From positions 1-64,000 of the forward strand of contig JAXLQP010000002.1 of assembly GCA_046331565.1 (NCBI GenBank): a stretch of DNA of 64,000 nucleotides. Reading direction: 5' to 3'. Made by a program: the position numbers and the translations under genes. The stretch is from DASRDU01 sp046331565. GTDB lineage: Bacteria; Acidobacteriota; Blastocatellia; RBC074. This document shows positions 1 to 10,167 of the stretch, piece by piece. How positions within the stretch are numbered: position 1 is the stretch's first letter; the number at the start of each line of letters is the position of its first letter. Under the pieces are notes generated by a model that searched no databases, was not told the DNA's origin, and saw nothing but the letters and a program-made list of their open reading frames with translations.

Positions 1-128
1 GTGAGCTGCGCTGCGATCTTCAGGCTGTAATGGGAGCACCTTTGCCGCGGGCTGAAAATTTCTTTGCGGCCTGAGCCATCGCGCCAATCCGTTTTTCAAT
101 GCGCGCCGGTTTGATTTAACCTGAGCGC

Positions 129-857
129 ATGGCCGCCGATTACCAGTCATCCGCCACGTCCGACCGCCGCGAGGAATTGTCTGAGCGGCTTGATTCATTC
201 GCCGACCTGTCGCAGTACACCCTCAAACAACGCCTGATTATTCGCGCTGCCGGATGGCTGCTTTACTGGCTGATTCGCGTCATCGGGGCGACGATGAGGT
301 TTGAAATCAGCGGCGGCGAATACGTCAGCGCCGATGCGCCACAGGTCTTCTGTTTCTGGCACAACCGCATTCCGGTGGCGACTTATTTCTGGCGGCGGCG
401 CGGCATTGTGGTGATGTCGAGCCGCAGCTTCGATTCAGAATACATTGCTCGCTTCATTCAGCGGTTCGGGTATGGCGCAGCGCGGGGCAGTTCGACGCGC
501 GGCGGCAAGGCGGCGCTGATTCAGATGATTCGCGCCGTGCGCGGCGGACGCAGCGCGGCCTTCACGGTTGACGGCCCGAAAGGCCCGCTTTACGAGGCCA
601 AGCCGGGCGCGCTGCTGCTCGCGGCCAAAACCGGAGCGGCGATTCTGCCCTTCTCGATTTCGCTTGATCGCTGCTGGCGGCTGCCAAGCTGGGATCGCAT
701 CGAGATTCCGAAACCCTTCGCCCGCGCCGTCGTCGTAATCGGCGCGCCGTTTCACGTTCCTGACACCGACTCAACCGAAGCCGCGCAGCAGCAGTTGCAG
801 CACACGCTGGATGAACTGCGCGGCCTGAGCGATGAAAAAGTCAGGCGGCCTGACTGA
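129..857 (+). CDS. Lysophospholipid acyltransferase-like protein (DUF374 family)
   Basis: A 242-residue protein of the DUF374/LPLAT type, which is thought to acylate a lipid precursor at the inner membrane, for example in lipid A or phospholipid synthesis. A hydrophobic stretch at about residues 39-56 could anchor it. The family signature is visible as FWHN (76-79), a GSSTRGG block (120-126) and DGPKGP (148-153). The substrate cannot be told from sequence. It stands alone: the next real genes downstream are on the other strand. The last eight codons and the stop lie inside a 33-bp sequence that recurs 1 kb downstream, so its 3' end may mark the edge of an insertion or duplication. Confidence 0.85.
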   Translation: MAADYQSSATSDRREELSERLDSFADLSQYTLKQRLIIRAAGWLLYWLIRVIGATMRFEISGGEYVSADAPQVFCFWHNRIPVATYFWRRRGIVVMSSRSFDSEYIARFIQRFGYGAARGSSTRGGKAALIQMIRAVRGGRSAAFTVDGPKGPLYEAKPGALLLAAKTGAAILPFSISLDRCWRLPSWDRIEIPKPFARAVVVIGAPFHVPDTDSTEAAQQQLQHTLDELRGLSDEKVRRPD

Positions 858-861
858 CTCA
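829..861 (+). repeat. Direct repeat, copy 1 (left flank of toxin-antitoxin segment)
   Basis: 33 nt that match positions 1836-1868 at 31 positions; the first 24 nt are identical. This copy contains the last codons and the stop of the acyltransferase gene, so it is probably the original and the downstream copy the duplicate. Confidence 0.8.
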
Positions 862-915
862 GCCATCTGTCTGATCCTCAGCGGCTTCCTGCTCAGATGG
901 TCATCCCAAAGTACT

Positions 916-1413
916 TTATCTCGGTTTCCACATTGTCAGGCCGCTCACTGTATCGAAGTTGTCATCGTTGGTAGCGAGGTGTGAAATTGCCAGTCTCTCC
1001 ATCACTGCCGTTGCCAGCGCATCGTTCGTGAGCAGACGATGCTGAGTGGAGAGCCAGGCTGCTCTTTCCAGCAGGTCGAGTGTGATCGGTTCGACATGCA
1101 GACCGAGTGCGCGAAACCAGCGCCGCAACTTTGGTATGTTCGGTCAGCCCGGCTATCAACTGCGACTGACGTTGCAACCGGTGCGCCAGTCCCTGGCGAT
1201 TCAAGCCGTGATTTTGCACGGCTTCGGCCAGCATCACCTTGTGAATTGCTTCAGCAACTGCGGCTGCGGAGGTTGCGGCTGTCACTTCGCCCCGCTCGAT
1301 TCGCTTCAGAAAATCAACACACTCTGTGCTCAATGGCGGTGTATTGACCAGGCTGTAGAAAAAATATTTGCGTCAACGAAGCAGCGCGTTCCCGGCGGCA
1401 TGTTGCTCAGCAT
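916..1413 (-). pseudogene. VapC-like PIN-domain toxin, disrupted by two compensating frameshifts
   Basis: PIN-domain ribonuclease toxin, normally the partner of the antitoxin encoded 5 nt upstream. Reading from the ATG at 1413, the N-terminus with the first metal-binding Asp (FVDANIF) runs into a TGA near 1330. The protein continues in a second frame (glutamate in AAAVAEAIHK) and then returns to the first frame for RALGLHVEPI, LLTNDAL and ATNDDNF. The breaks fall in a run of six A (1359-1364, one base short for the family reading) and a run of three A (1114-1116, one base too many). All four PIN acidic positions exist, but not in one frame. It is either a decayed toxin or carries two homopolymer sequencing errors. 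Confidence 0.75.
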
Positions 1414-1418
1414 AATTT

Positions 1419-1625
1419 TCAACTTTCCAGCACGCTGAAATCAGCGTTTTCGGCGATCTCGCGCGCCACGACCGGATCAATCCGGACAGGCTGCTGCAAC
1501 AACTGGTCAAGCGCGCTTCCCACTTCGACCGTGAGTCGCACCCTTTCGTGCTCTTTCAGGCCCGGCAGCGGCTGTAATGGTCTGAGCACTCCTGCTTCGT
1601 AGATCGCTTCGATGGTGACGTTCAT
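1419..1625 (-). CDS. Antitoxin, DUF104 (AF2212/PG0164-like) family
   Basis: A 68-residue protein beginning MNVTIEAIYEAGVLRPL, typical of the short DUF104 antitoxins that pair with PIN-domain VapC toxins. The family neutralises the toxin and usually represses the shared promoter. The ATG at 1625 is chosen over longer readings because GAGGAGG stands about 8 nt upstream and because the family begins exactly here. Its stop is 5 nt before the toxin start, so the two are one transcription unit. The toxin partner is frameshifted, so the antitoxin may be the only intact half. Confidence 0.85.
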   Translation of the reverse strand: MNVTIEAIYEAGVLRPLQPLPGLKEHERVRLTVEVGSALDQLLQQPVRIDPVVAREIAENADFSVLES

Positions 1626-1937
1626 CCTGTCTGCCTCCTCACATTCACATCCTGCCTTCGCAGTTCGCATCATCTCAAACCGCACCAGGCAGGCGCAACG
1701 TCCCCGGCTCGCCCTGACAGATGAGCAGAACAGCAATGCAACTTTGCCATTCGCGCCCGGATCATTTTCCAGCGGGTGAAAATCCGGTACCTGCTGCCAG
1801 GAAGTTCGCTTCAGAGATGCGCGGCGTTGCGGTCTGCGATGAAAAAGTCAGGCGGCCTGCTTGACTCACTTCAGACGGCTACCTAGAATGGCGGTTCGCT
1901 TTGCGACGCTTAGTGCTGACAGCAGAAGGAGTTTATC
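1626..1937. other. Intergenic region between antitoxin and DUF6677-like gene
   Basis: No convincing gene. It should hold the promoter of the antitoxin (reading left) and of the membrane-protein gene at 1938 (reading right). Its right part contains the second copy of the direct repeat (1836-1868). No clear sigma-70 boxes stand out. Confidence 0.5.
1836..1868 (+). repeat. Direct repeat, copy 2 (right flank of toxin-antitoxin segment)
   Basis: Matches 829-861 in 31 of 33 positions, offset 1007 bp. Here the sequence is non-coding. The repeats bracket the whole toxin-antitoxin segment. Confidence 0.8.
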
Positions 1938-2375
1938 TTGCAGAACGAAGGATCTGTTGAGAGATCGCAACCCGTGACCCGCATCGAACCGGCCTCGCCG
2001 GGACGCACGGCACTGGCGACAATTGCCGCGCTGGTGCTGCCCGGACTGGGACACATTGTGCTGGGCCGGGTCGTGCGCGGCGCGATTATCTTTGCCGGAA
2101 TCGCCGTGATGTTCCTGCTCGGCTTCTGGATGAAAGGGCATCTCTACAAACCGGAACCGGGCGAATGGCTGACTTATCTGTTCACCTTCTGCAACCTGGG
2201 CATCGGAGTTCCGTACTTCGTTTTGTATGCGCTCAACTTTGGTTTTGAACTGACGAAGGAACAACCGGCGGTCTTTACTTACGAATACGGCAACACCTTT
2301 CTGCTGGTGTCAGGGCTGCTCAATTACCTGGCGATGCTCGATGCCTTTGACATCGCCGTCGGGAGGAAGTCATGA
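1938..2375 (+). CDS. Small integral membrane protein (DUF6677/TM2-like)
   Basis: A 145-residue protein with a polar N-terminus of about 20 residues followed by probably four membrane segments. The stretch LVLPGLGHIVLGR followed by a hydrophobic helix resembles the TM2/DUF6677 small-membrane-protein pattern, where a helical hairpin has a conserved PGxGH/Y turn. The start is TTG at 1938, with AAGGAG a few bases upstream. The stop overlaps the start of the next tiny gene by ATGA, so the two are translationally coupled. Function unknown. A related PGLGAAYNG hairpin occurs in the zinc-ribbon protein at 21219-21941. Confidence 0.7.
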   Translation: MQNEGSVERSQPVTRIEPASPGRTALATIAALVLPGLGHIVLGRVVRGAIIFAGIAVMFLLGFWMKGHLYKPEPGEWLTYLFTFCNLGIGVPYFVLYALNFGFELTKEQPAVFTYEYGNTFLLVSGLLNYLAMLDAFDIAVGRKS

Positions 2376-2548
2376 CGCATTTTCTCGCCCTCGTCCTGTT
2401 CAGCGCGCTTGTCGCGGTCGTGTTTGCGGCGCTCTCGTCAGAGCATCACGACACTCCGGCGCGAATAAAATATGGCGTGAAGGTCTTCGGTTCCTTCGTC
2501 CTCATCGGCCTTGCGATTGCGTGGGTTCTCTACCCGCTGCCGATTTAA
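2372..2548 (+). CDS. 58-residue two-helix membrane protein
   Basis: This small ORF starts at the ATG that overlaps the previous stop (ATGA at 2372-2375); GGGAGGAAG immediately upstream is a good Shine-Dalgarno sequence. It encodes two hydrophobic helices (about residues 3-20 and 37-54) separated by a charged loop with SSEHHD. I do not recognise a family. Strict coupling to the preceding membrane protein suggests that the two act together in the membrane; this is inference from context only. Confidence 0.65.
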   Translation: MTHFLALVLFSALVAVVFAALSSEHHDTPARIKYGVKVFGSFVLIGLAIAWVLYPLPI

Positions 2549-2626
2549 GCCGCCGCACAACCGGGCGGCCCGCGACCCCAGGACGAAGGAAGCATTCAGG
2601 TTTCTTTCGTCCTTTATTTTTTTGCC

Positions 2627-4003
2627 GTGCAGCCACAGAAATTCACATTGATGCTCGATTCGGTTCGCCGCCTGATGCGTCGCGGCGCGACGACGCGCGC
2701 CATGAATGTGCTGCGCAAGGCGCGCCCGGCTGACGTGGCGCAGGTGCTGCACGAACTGAACGATCTGGATCGTTATGCGGTCTTTGCCGCGCTGGTGCAG
2801 TCGGACAAGGAACTCTCAGCCGCCAGCCTCTCTGAACTCGGTCTTGAAGAAGGCGTCGAACTGCTGACTTCGCTTTCGCCTGAAGACATCGCGCAGGTGT
2901 TGCAGGAACTGCCCTCAGACGACGCCGCGCTGTTCATCGCTGAACTGCCCGAATCGCAGCGCGAACGCCTGCTCGATCTGATGAAGGTCGAAGCTTCGAC
3001 CGACGTGCAGGAACTGCTGCGGTTCGCTGAAAACACTGCCGGGCGCATCATGACGCCCGACGTTTTTGCGGTGAACGAAGACCTCACTGTAGGCGAAGCG
3101 ATTTCGCAGATTCAGAAAGCCAGCAGCGACGTTGAGCTGGTCTTTTATCTGTACGTCACCGATGACCGCAATCACCTTGTCGGCGTGACCAGCCTGCGGC
3201 GACTGCTGCTCGTGCCACCGACGACTCCGCTCAAAAAGATCATGAGCACGGATGTCATCAGCGTGCGCGCCGATACCGATCAGGAAGAGGTCGCGCGCAT
3301 CGTGCAGAAATACAATCTGCTCGGCGTGCCGGTCGTGGATGCTGAAAACAAGCTGGTCGGCGTGGTCACGTTCGATGACGTGTTCGACGTGATCCGCGAA
3401 GAGGCCACCGAAGACATTTACGCGCTGGCCGGTGTCAGTTCCGAAGAGAGCGCGACGAGCGCCCCGGCGCGTTCGGTCAGGCTGCGGCTGCCCTGGCTGC
3501 TTGTGAATCTGGCGACGGCGATTCTGGCGTCGTCGGTTGTGCGCCTGTTTACCGGCACGATTGAGCAGATTGCGGTGCTCGCTGCGCTGATGCCGATTGT
3601 CGCGGGAATGGGCGGCAATTCAGCCACGCAGACGCTGGCGGTCATCGTGCGCGGCCTGGCGCTTGGCGAAGTGACGTGGGAAAACAGTCGGCGCGTGCTC
3701 TTCAAGGAAGCCCTGGTCGGGCTGGCCAACGGGCTGGCCAACGGCGCAGTCGCGGCGGTGATCGTTTATCTGATGTACGGCCTGACGCTCAAAAGCCTGA
3801 TGCTCGGCGGCATCATTGCGATGGCGATGGTCACGAACATGATTATTGCGGGCATTGCCGGAACGATCATTCCCATTGTTCTCAAACGAATGAAAGCCGA
3901 CCCCGCGCTGGCTTCGACTGTTTTTGTGACGACCTGCACCGATGTGGGCGGGTTCTTTGCGTTCCTCGGCCTGGCCACACTCCTGATCAGATTTCTGCGA
4001 TAG
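2627..4003 (+). CDS. mgtE: Magnesium transporter MgtE
   Basis: A 458-residue Mg2+ channel/transporter of the MgtE type. An N-terminal superhelical MgtE_N domain (about 35-135, with repeated LxxLxPEDIAQVLQEL-type helices) is followed by paired CBS domains (about 140-265) that sense cytosolic Mg2+. Then come five membrane helices (about 285-458) with the family signature around PIVAGMGGNSATQTLAV. The start drawn is GTG at 2627; an ATG at 2651 eight codons in is a good alternative because neither has a strong Shine-Dalgarno sequence. Length is normal for the family. No Mg2+-responsive riboswitch was recognised upstream. Confidence 0.95.
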   Translation: MQPQKFTLMLDSVRRLMRRGATTRAMNVLRKARPADVAQVLHELNDLDRYAVFAALVQSDKELSAASLSELGLEEGVELLTSLSPEDIAQVLQELPSDDAALFIAELPESQRERLLDLMKVEASTDVQELLRFAENTAGRIMTPDVFAVNEDLTVGEAISQIQKASSDVELVFYLYVTDDRNHLVGVTSLRRLLLVPPTTPLKKIMSTDVISVRADTDQEEVARIVQKYNLLGVPVVDAENKLVGVVTFDDVFDVIREEATEDIYALAGVSSEESATSAPARSVRLRLPWLLVNLATAILASSVVRLFTGTIEQIAVLAALMPIVAGMGGNSATQTLAVIVRGLALGEVTWENSRRVLFKEALVGLANGLANGAVAAVIVYLMYGLTLKSLMLGGIIAMAMVTNMIIAGIAGTIIPIVLKRMKADPALASTVFVTTCTDVGGFFAFLGLATLLIRFLR

Positions 4004-4042
4004 CCACCCGCCCCTGGTTTATACTGAAGCTCCCTCGAAAGA

Positions 4043-4375
4043 ATGGTTATGGAAAACATCTGGCTGATTGTCGGCGGCATCGTGGCGCTGGGCCTGTTCA
4101 TCATCGTGGCAAAGTTTTTCTTCCGATTGCTCAAGCACCTGATTATTGCGGTCGTGCTGGGATTCGTGCTGATGTTTTTCTGGTATGCCTCGTCCCGCCA
4201 GCCCCGGAATCCAAACATCGGCAAGCACGCTTACGTGACCAGAACGGGCGAATACCTGGGCGAAGTGGCGGGCGAAACCACTGACCCGAAGCGCGGCCCG
4301 GTCTGGATCGTCAAACCGCCGGATCAGCCCCCCACCAGTTACAAAAAGTCCGCCGTTACGCTCAGGGAAAAATGA
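4043..4375 (+). CDS. Conserved membrane-anchored hypothetical protein
   Basis: A 110-residue protein with two hydrophobic segments (about 5-28 and 32-50) and a soluble C-terminal half ending in a lysine-rich tail. The C-terminal segment YVTRTGEYLGEVAGE...WIVKPPDQP looks like a small beta-rich domain but I do not recognise it. A second ATG two codons in (4049) is an equally good start. It lies 40 nt after mgtE and 87 nt before recO on the same strand. Confidence 0.65.
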   Translation: MVMENIWLIVGGIVALGLFIIVAKFFFRLLKHLIIAVVLGFVLMFFWYASSRQPRNPNIGKHAYVTRTGEYLGEVAGETTDPKRGPVWIVKPPDQPPTSYKKSAVTLREK

Positions 4376-4461
4376 GAGAAAACCGGCCCGCCTGCGACTG
4401 ATTGCGGCGCACTTTCAACCTGCCTTTACTAATCCCGCCTGAGAATTTACGATTACGTTTT

Positions 4462-5226
4462 ATGCCGCTCCACGAAACGGAAGCCTTTGTGCTCCGAAGC
4501 TACACCCTGAAGGAAGCTGACAAGATTTGCGTTTTTCTGACCCGCGATGCGGGCAAGCTGCGCGGAGTCGCGCACGGGGCGCGCAAACTCCGCAGCCGTT
4601 TCGGCTCAAGCCTGGAACCATTCACCGAAGTTGCGCTGACCTACTTTCAGAAAGAGAACAAGGAACTGGTTTCAGTCTCGAACTGCGAAATCATTCGTTC
4701 CAGTTTCGATCTGTCATCGCGCAGCGAGATGCTGGCGGCAACTGAATACCTGGCCGAACTGGCGCTTGAATTTCTGCCCGATCACGAACCGAACGAGAAA
4801 GTTTACCGGCTGATTGCGGCCACGCTCGAAGCCCTGCGCCAGTCGCCTGACAAAGCGCCCGATCCGCTGGTTCGTTATTTTGAAGTGTGGCTGCTGAAAC
4901 TGGCCGGGTTCTTTCCCGATTTGCGGCATTGCGGCAGTTGCGAAAAAAGCCTTGAGCGCGAGGCTTCGGTCTGGCTGACGGCGGACGACACACCGCAATG
5001 TCTGGAATGTTCCGGGCGGCGCGGCGAAGAGTTGCGGCCCAACGTGCGACAGATGATTCAGGTAATTTTGCAGAAATCGCCCGGCGCATTTTTTACTTCG
5101 TCACACGATCATCGCGTGCTGGGCCAGATTAAAAACATCACGACGCGCCAGATTCAGCGCGTGCTTGAACGCGAACTGAAATCTTACGAATTGCTCAACC
5201 GTTTGAAACCTGAAAACAGTGGTTAG
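4462..5226 (+). CDS. recO: DNA repair protein RecO
   Basis: RecO mediates RecFOR loading of RecA at gapped DNA. The 254-residue product has the N-terminal OB fold (MPLHETEAFVLRSYTLKEADKI, then HGARKLRSRFGSSLEPF) and a C-terminal helical domain with a zinc ribbon at C157/C160 and C180/C183. The ATG at 4462 fits the family N-terminus; an upstream TTG at 4402 would add 20 unrelated residues. The stop codon TAG at 5224-5226 lies inside the first unit of the heptamer array that follows, so the last residues (SG) are encoded by the repeat. Confidence 0.93.
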   Translation: MPLHETEAFVLRSYTLKEADKICVFLTRDAGKLRGVAHGARKLRSRFGSSLEPFTEVALTYFQKENKELVSVSNCEIIRSSFDLSSRSEMLAATEYLAELALEFLPDHEPNEKVYRLIAATLEALRQSPDKAPDPLVRYFEVWLLKLAGFFPDLRHCGSCEKSLEREASVWLTADDTPQCLECSGRRGEELRPNVRQMIQVILQKSPGAFFTSSHDHRVLGQIKNITTRQIQRVLERELKSYELLNRLKPENSG

Positions 5227-5310
5227 TGGTTAGTGGTTAGTGGTTAGTGAAAAGCAAAGCAGGACATTGCATTTTCACTGACCACTGACCACTGACCACT
5301 AACCACTGAC
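5218..5310. repeat. Inverted heptamer array between recO and ppdK
   Basis: Left arm: four copies of AGTGGTT from 5218. Right arm: CACTGAC/CACTAAC, five exact heptads at 5276-5310. The arms are complementary and enclose a loop of about 25 nt, so the transcript could form a long stem of repeating 7-mers. No U-run follows on the plus strand, so simple intrinsic termination is not obvious. Related AGTGGTC arrays occur at 22860 and 46290. Confidence 0.9.
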
Positions 5311-5337
5311 AAACTGACTCAAGGAGACTCACGAATA

Positions 5338-8121
<2,784 letters not shown>

Positions 8122-8232
8122 TAACCGGCGGATTGAAGGTTCAGGCAAACGGGCTGCGAATTCAGATTCGGTTCTGGATTGCAGCCCTGATTTTTTGCGG
8201 CTGCGGAATCAAGCCACGCCACAATGGAACAC

Positions 8233-8292
8233 GAATTCACTACAGAGGTGCACAGAGGTGGTATCAAATCTGCTTTCCTCTGTGGTGAATTC
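8233..8292. repeat. Hairpin with EcoRI-like arms between convergent genes
   Basis: GAATTCACTACAGAGG (8233-8248) pairs with 8277-8292 over 16 bp with one mismatch; the loop is 28 nt and contains another CACAGAGG unit. It lies between the convergent ppdK and receiver genes and could serve both as a terminator, though no strong T-run follows. Confidence 0.75.
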
Positions 8293-8356
8293 CCCTGTCC
8301 CAGGCTTTCGTGGCCTGATTGAGCGGGTGGACAGAAAAGCGAGTTATCGGCTGCGG

Positions 8357-8743
8357 TCAGGACAAGGGCAGATATTTTTTGATCATCGCTTCAAGTTGTT
8401 CGAGGTCGAGCGGTTTGGGCAGGTAATCGTTGCCGCCTGAGGCAAAGGACTGTTCGCGGGTTTCGTGTTTGTCGTAGGCCGACATCACGATGATCGTTGC
8501 CGGATTGTCAGGCAGCGCGGCGCGAATTTCACGAATCGCCTGCAGGCCGTCAATTTTCGGCAGCGAAATATCCATCAGGATCAGGTCGGGTTGATGGCTG
8601 AGCGCGGTTTCAACGGCGCTGCGCCCGTCGGCGGCTTCGATGATTTCGTATCCTTCCTGTTCGAGCAGCCATTTCAGAATCGAACGGCTGTCTTCTTCAT
8701 CCTCGACGACCAGGATTTTCGGCCTGACGTGTTTTTCTGACAT
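8357..8743 (-). CDS. Single-domain response regulator (CheY-like receiver)
   Basis: A 128-residue stand-alone receiver domain. The acidic pocket is D15/E16, the phospho-acceptor D58 (LILMDISLP), the switch Ser S88 and the invariant K110 (YLPKPLD), so it should be phosphorylatable. With no output domain it probably works by protein contact or as a phosphate relay. The ATG at 8743 starts at MSEKHVRPK; longer readings add a non-homologous leader. It is divergent from the sensor kinase gene at 9127, which may be its partner, but this is positional inference. Confidence 0.93.
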   Translation of the reverse strand: MSEKHVRPKILVVEDEEDSRSILKWLLEQEGYEIIEAADGRSAVETALSHQPDLILMDISLPKIDGLQAIREIRAALPDNPATIIVMSAYDKHETREQSFASGGNDYLPKPLDLEQLEAMIKKYLPLS

Positions 8744-9126
8744 CAATAAACCTTTCCCCTTAACGGGCCACACCCGTCTTTTGCAGCGCGCTCTAACCGG
8801 AGGAACGTTCAGGTTGTGTGAAACGTGGGGCGGCTTCAGATGAAGTAACCGGCATTGTAACAACCGGCAGGCCAACTGTCATCTCACCAGGAATGATGGC
8901 AGCGTCCCGGCTCAATTGTACGCACCGGATTCCTTTGTTAGCATAACATCGCCATCCAGGCGCAGCAGAGTCAGGCATCAGCCTGGAGAGCCGACAGAGT
9001 TTGCCATCATTGATCACCAGTGCAGAGAATTGATCCTCGGCTGGCCGGATCATCACCTTCCGGTTCCGATGATCTGCCGAAACTTTCACCCTCAGTGCTT
9101 TCCGGCGGCAGGAGGCCGAAAGCGGA
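8744..9126. other. Divergent intergenic region upstream of receiver and kinase genes
   Basis: 383 nt without a supportable gene. It must hold promoters for both divergent signalling genes. Short CCGGC/GTAACAACCGGC repeats occur around 8845-8865, but no clear promoter boxes or long hairpins are visible. Confidence 0.5.
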
Positions 9127-10143
9127 ATGCAGAAATCACCCTCAGCTTCCCTGCTCTGTGACCAGACCGGCCTGATTGTGGCGGGCGACGCTCAACTGAC
9201 AAGGCTGCCCGGCCTCAGCGCAGCCACCGTCAGCGGCCTGACACTGCAAGAAATTTCCGAACGGCTTAATTGTCCCGGCCTGGCGCAGGGCCTGCACGAC
9301 TGGCTGGCCGGTGGCGCGCCGGAAATGTGGCTGACGCTTGAGGGTCAGTTCCGGCAGGCGCGGCTGCGCCGGTGGCAGGCCGAAGATGGTCAGCCGCTTT
9401 GTCTGATTGAATTCACCACGACCAGCCCGGAGGTGCTGCCGACTGCGCCGGACGGTCAGCCCTCGTTTCCTGAAATCGGCTGGCTGACCAGTCGGCTGCT
9501 GCACGATTTCAAGAATCAGATCAGTGGTCTGAAGCTGTATGCGTCATATCTCAAAAAACACTGCGCTGCCGTGTCGGCAGGCAGTTCAGACGGGCCGAAT
9601 GACGCGGTAGAGATTGTGGAAAAGATCATTGGCGGGCTGAATCTGATGGCCGAACACGCGGTGCTGATTTCCCGCCTGACTCAGCCGCTGGTGCTGAAAC
9701 CGGCACCGGCCAGCCTGGTTTCACTGATTAATCAACTGACGGACGAAGCTGCCGGGCTGGCCCTGGCGCAGGGCATCGGACTGACAGCCGATCTGCCGTC
9801 AGAACCCGTCTCGCTCAACTGCGATGCGCAGATGCTGTTCACTGCGCTCAGGGCGCTGACCGTGCGCGCCATTGCCGCCTGCCGCCGTGAGGGTCAGGTG
9901 GTCGTCACGCTGCGGCGCATTCAGAATGAAATCCAGATTGAAATTGCCGACGGCAGCAGCGAACTGCTCAGCGAAGCGCAGTGTGCCGCGCTTTTCGAAC
10001 TGCCGGTCAATGAACGGCTCAACACCTCTGTTCTCAGCCTGGCACTGGCCGACAGAATCATCAGGCAGCACGGCGGGCGCACCGAAGTGACCTCGACCAG
10101 ACCTGCCGGAACAGCGGTGACCATCAGGCTGGAAGCGAAGTAA
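9127..10143 (+). CDS. Sensor histidine kinase with degenerate ATP-binding domain
   Basis: A 338-residue cytosolic protein without membrane helices. An N-terminal PAS-like region (about 5-95) is followed by a dimerisation helix with a clear H-box, LLHDFKNQISGLKLY (His about 126). The C-terminal region has the layout of an HATPase_c domain, ending in LADRIIRQHGGRTEVTS...GTAVTIRL. However, the N-box position (about 230-255) has no Asn and the DxGxG box is replaced by ADGSSEL. The gene ends 24 nt before the NtrC-type regulator, so they form one operon and probably one pathway. Autophosphorylation ability is doubtful; it might act as a phosphotransfer or phosphatase partner. Confidence 0.8.
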   Translation: MQKSPSASLLCDQTGLIVAGDAQLTRLPGLSAATVSGLTLQEISERLNCPGLAQGLHDWLAGGAPEMWLTLEGQFRQARLRRWQAEDGQPLCLIEFTTTSPEVLPTAPDGQPSFPEIGWLTSRLLHDFKNQISGLKLYASYLKKHCAAVSAGSSDGPNDAVEIVEKIIGGLNLMAEHAVLISRLTQPLVLKPAPASLVSLINQLTDEAAGLALAQGIGLTADLPSEPVSLNCDAQMLFTALRALTVRAIAACRREGQVVVTLRRIQNEIQIEIADGSSELLSEAQCAALFELPVNERLNTSVLSLALADRIIRQHGGRTEVTSTRPAGTAVTIRLEAK

Positions 10144-10167
10144 CGCCGGATTGAAGGAGCATCCCCC

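Noticed and set aside
1..128. End of an upstream gene at the left edge
   Set aside because: A short frame ends with TAA at 28-30, but ten codons are too few to call it.
2549..2626. Mg2+-sensing riboswitch upstream of mgtE
   Set aside because: The spacer is only 78 nt and shows no M-box features.
5218..5310. Possible CRISPR array
   Set aside because: Units are 7 nt, contiguous and have no unique spacers; no cas genes are in the window. The same holds for the other arrays.
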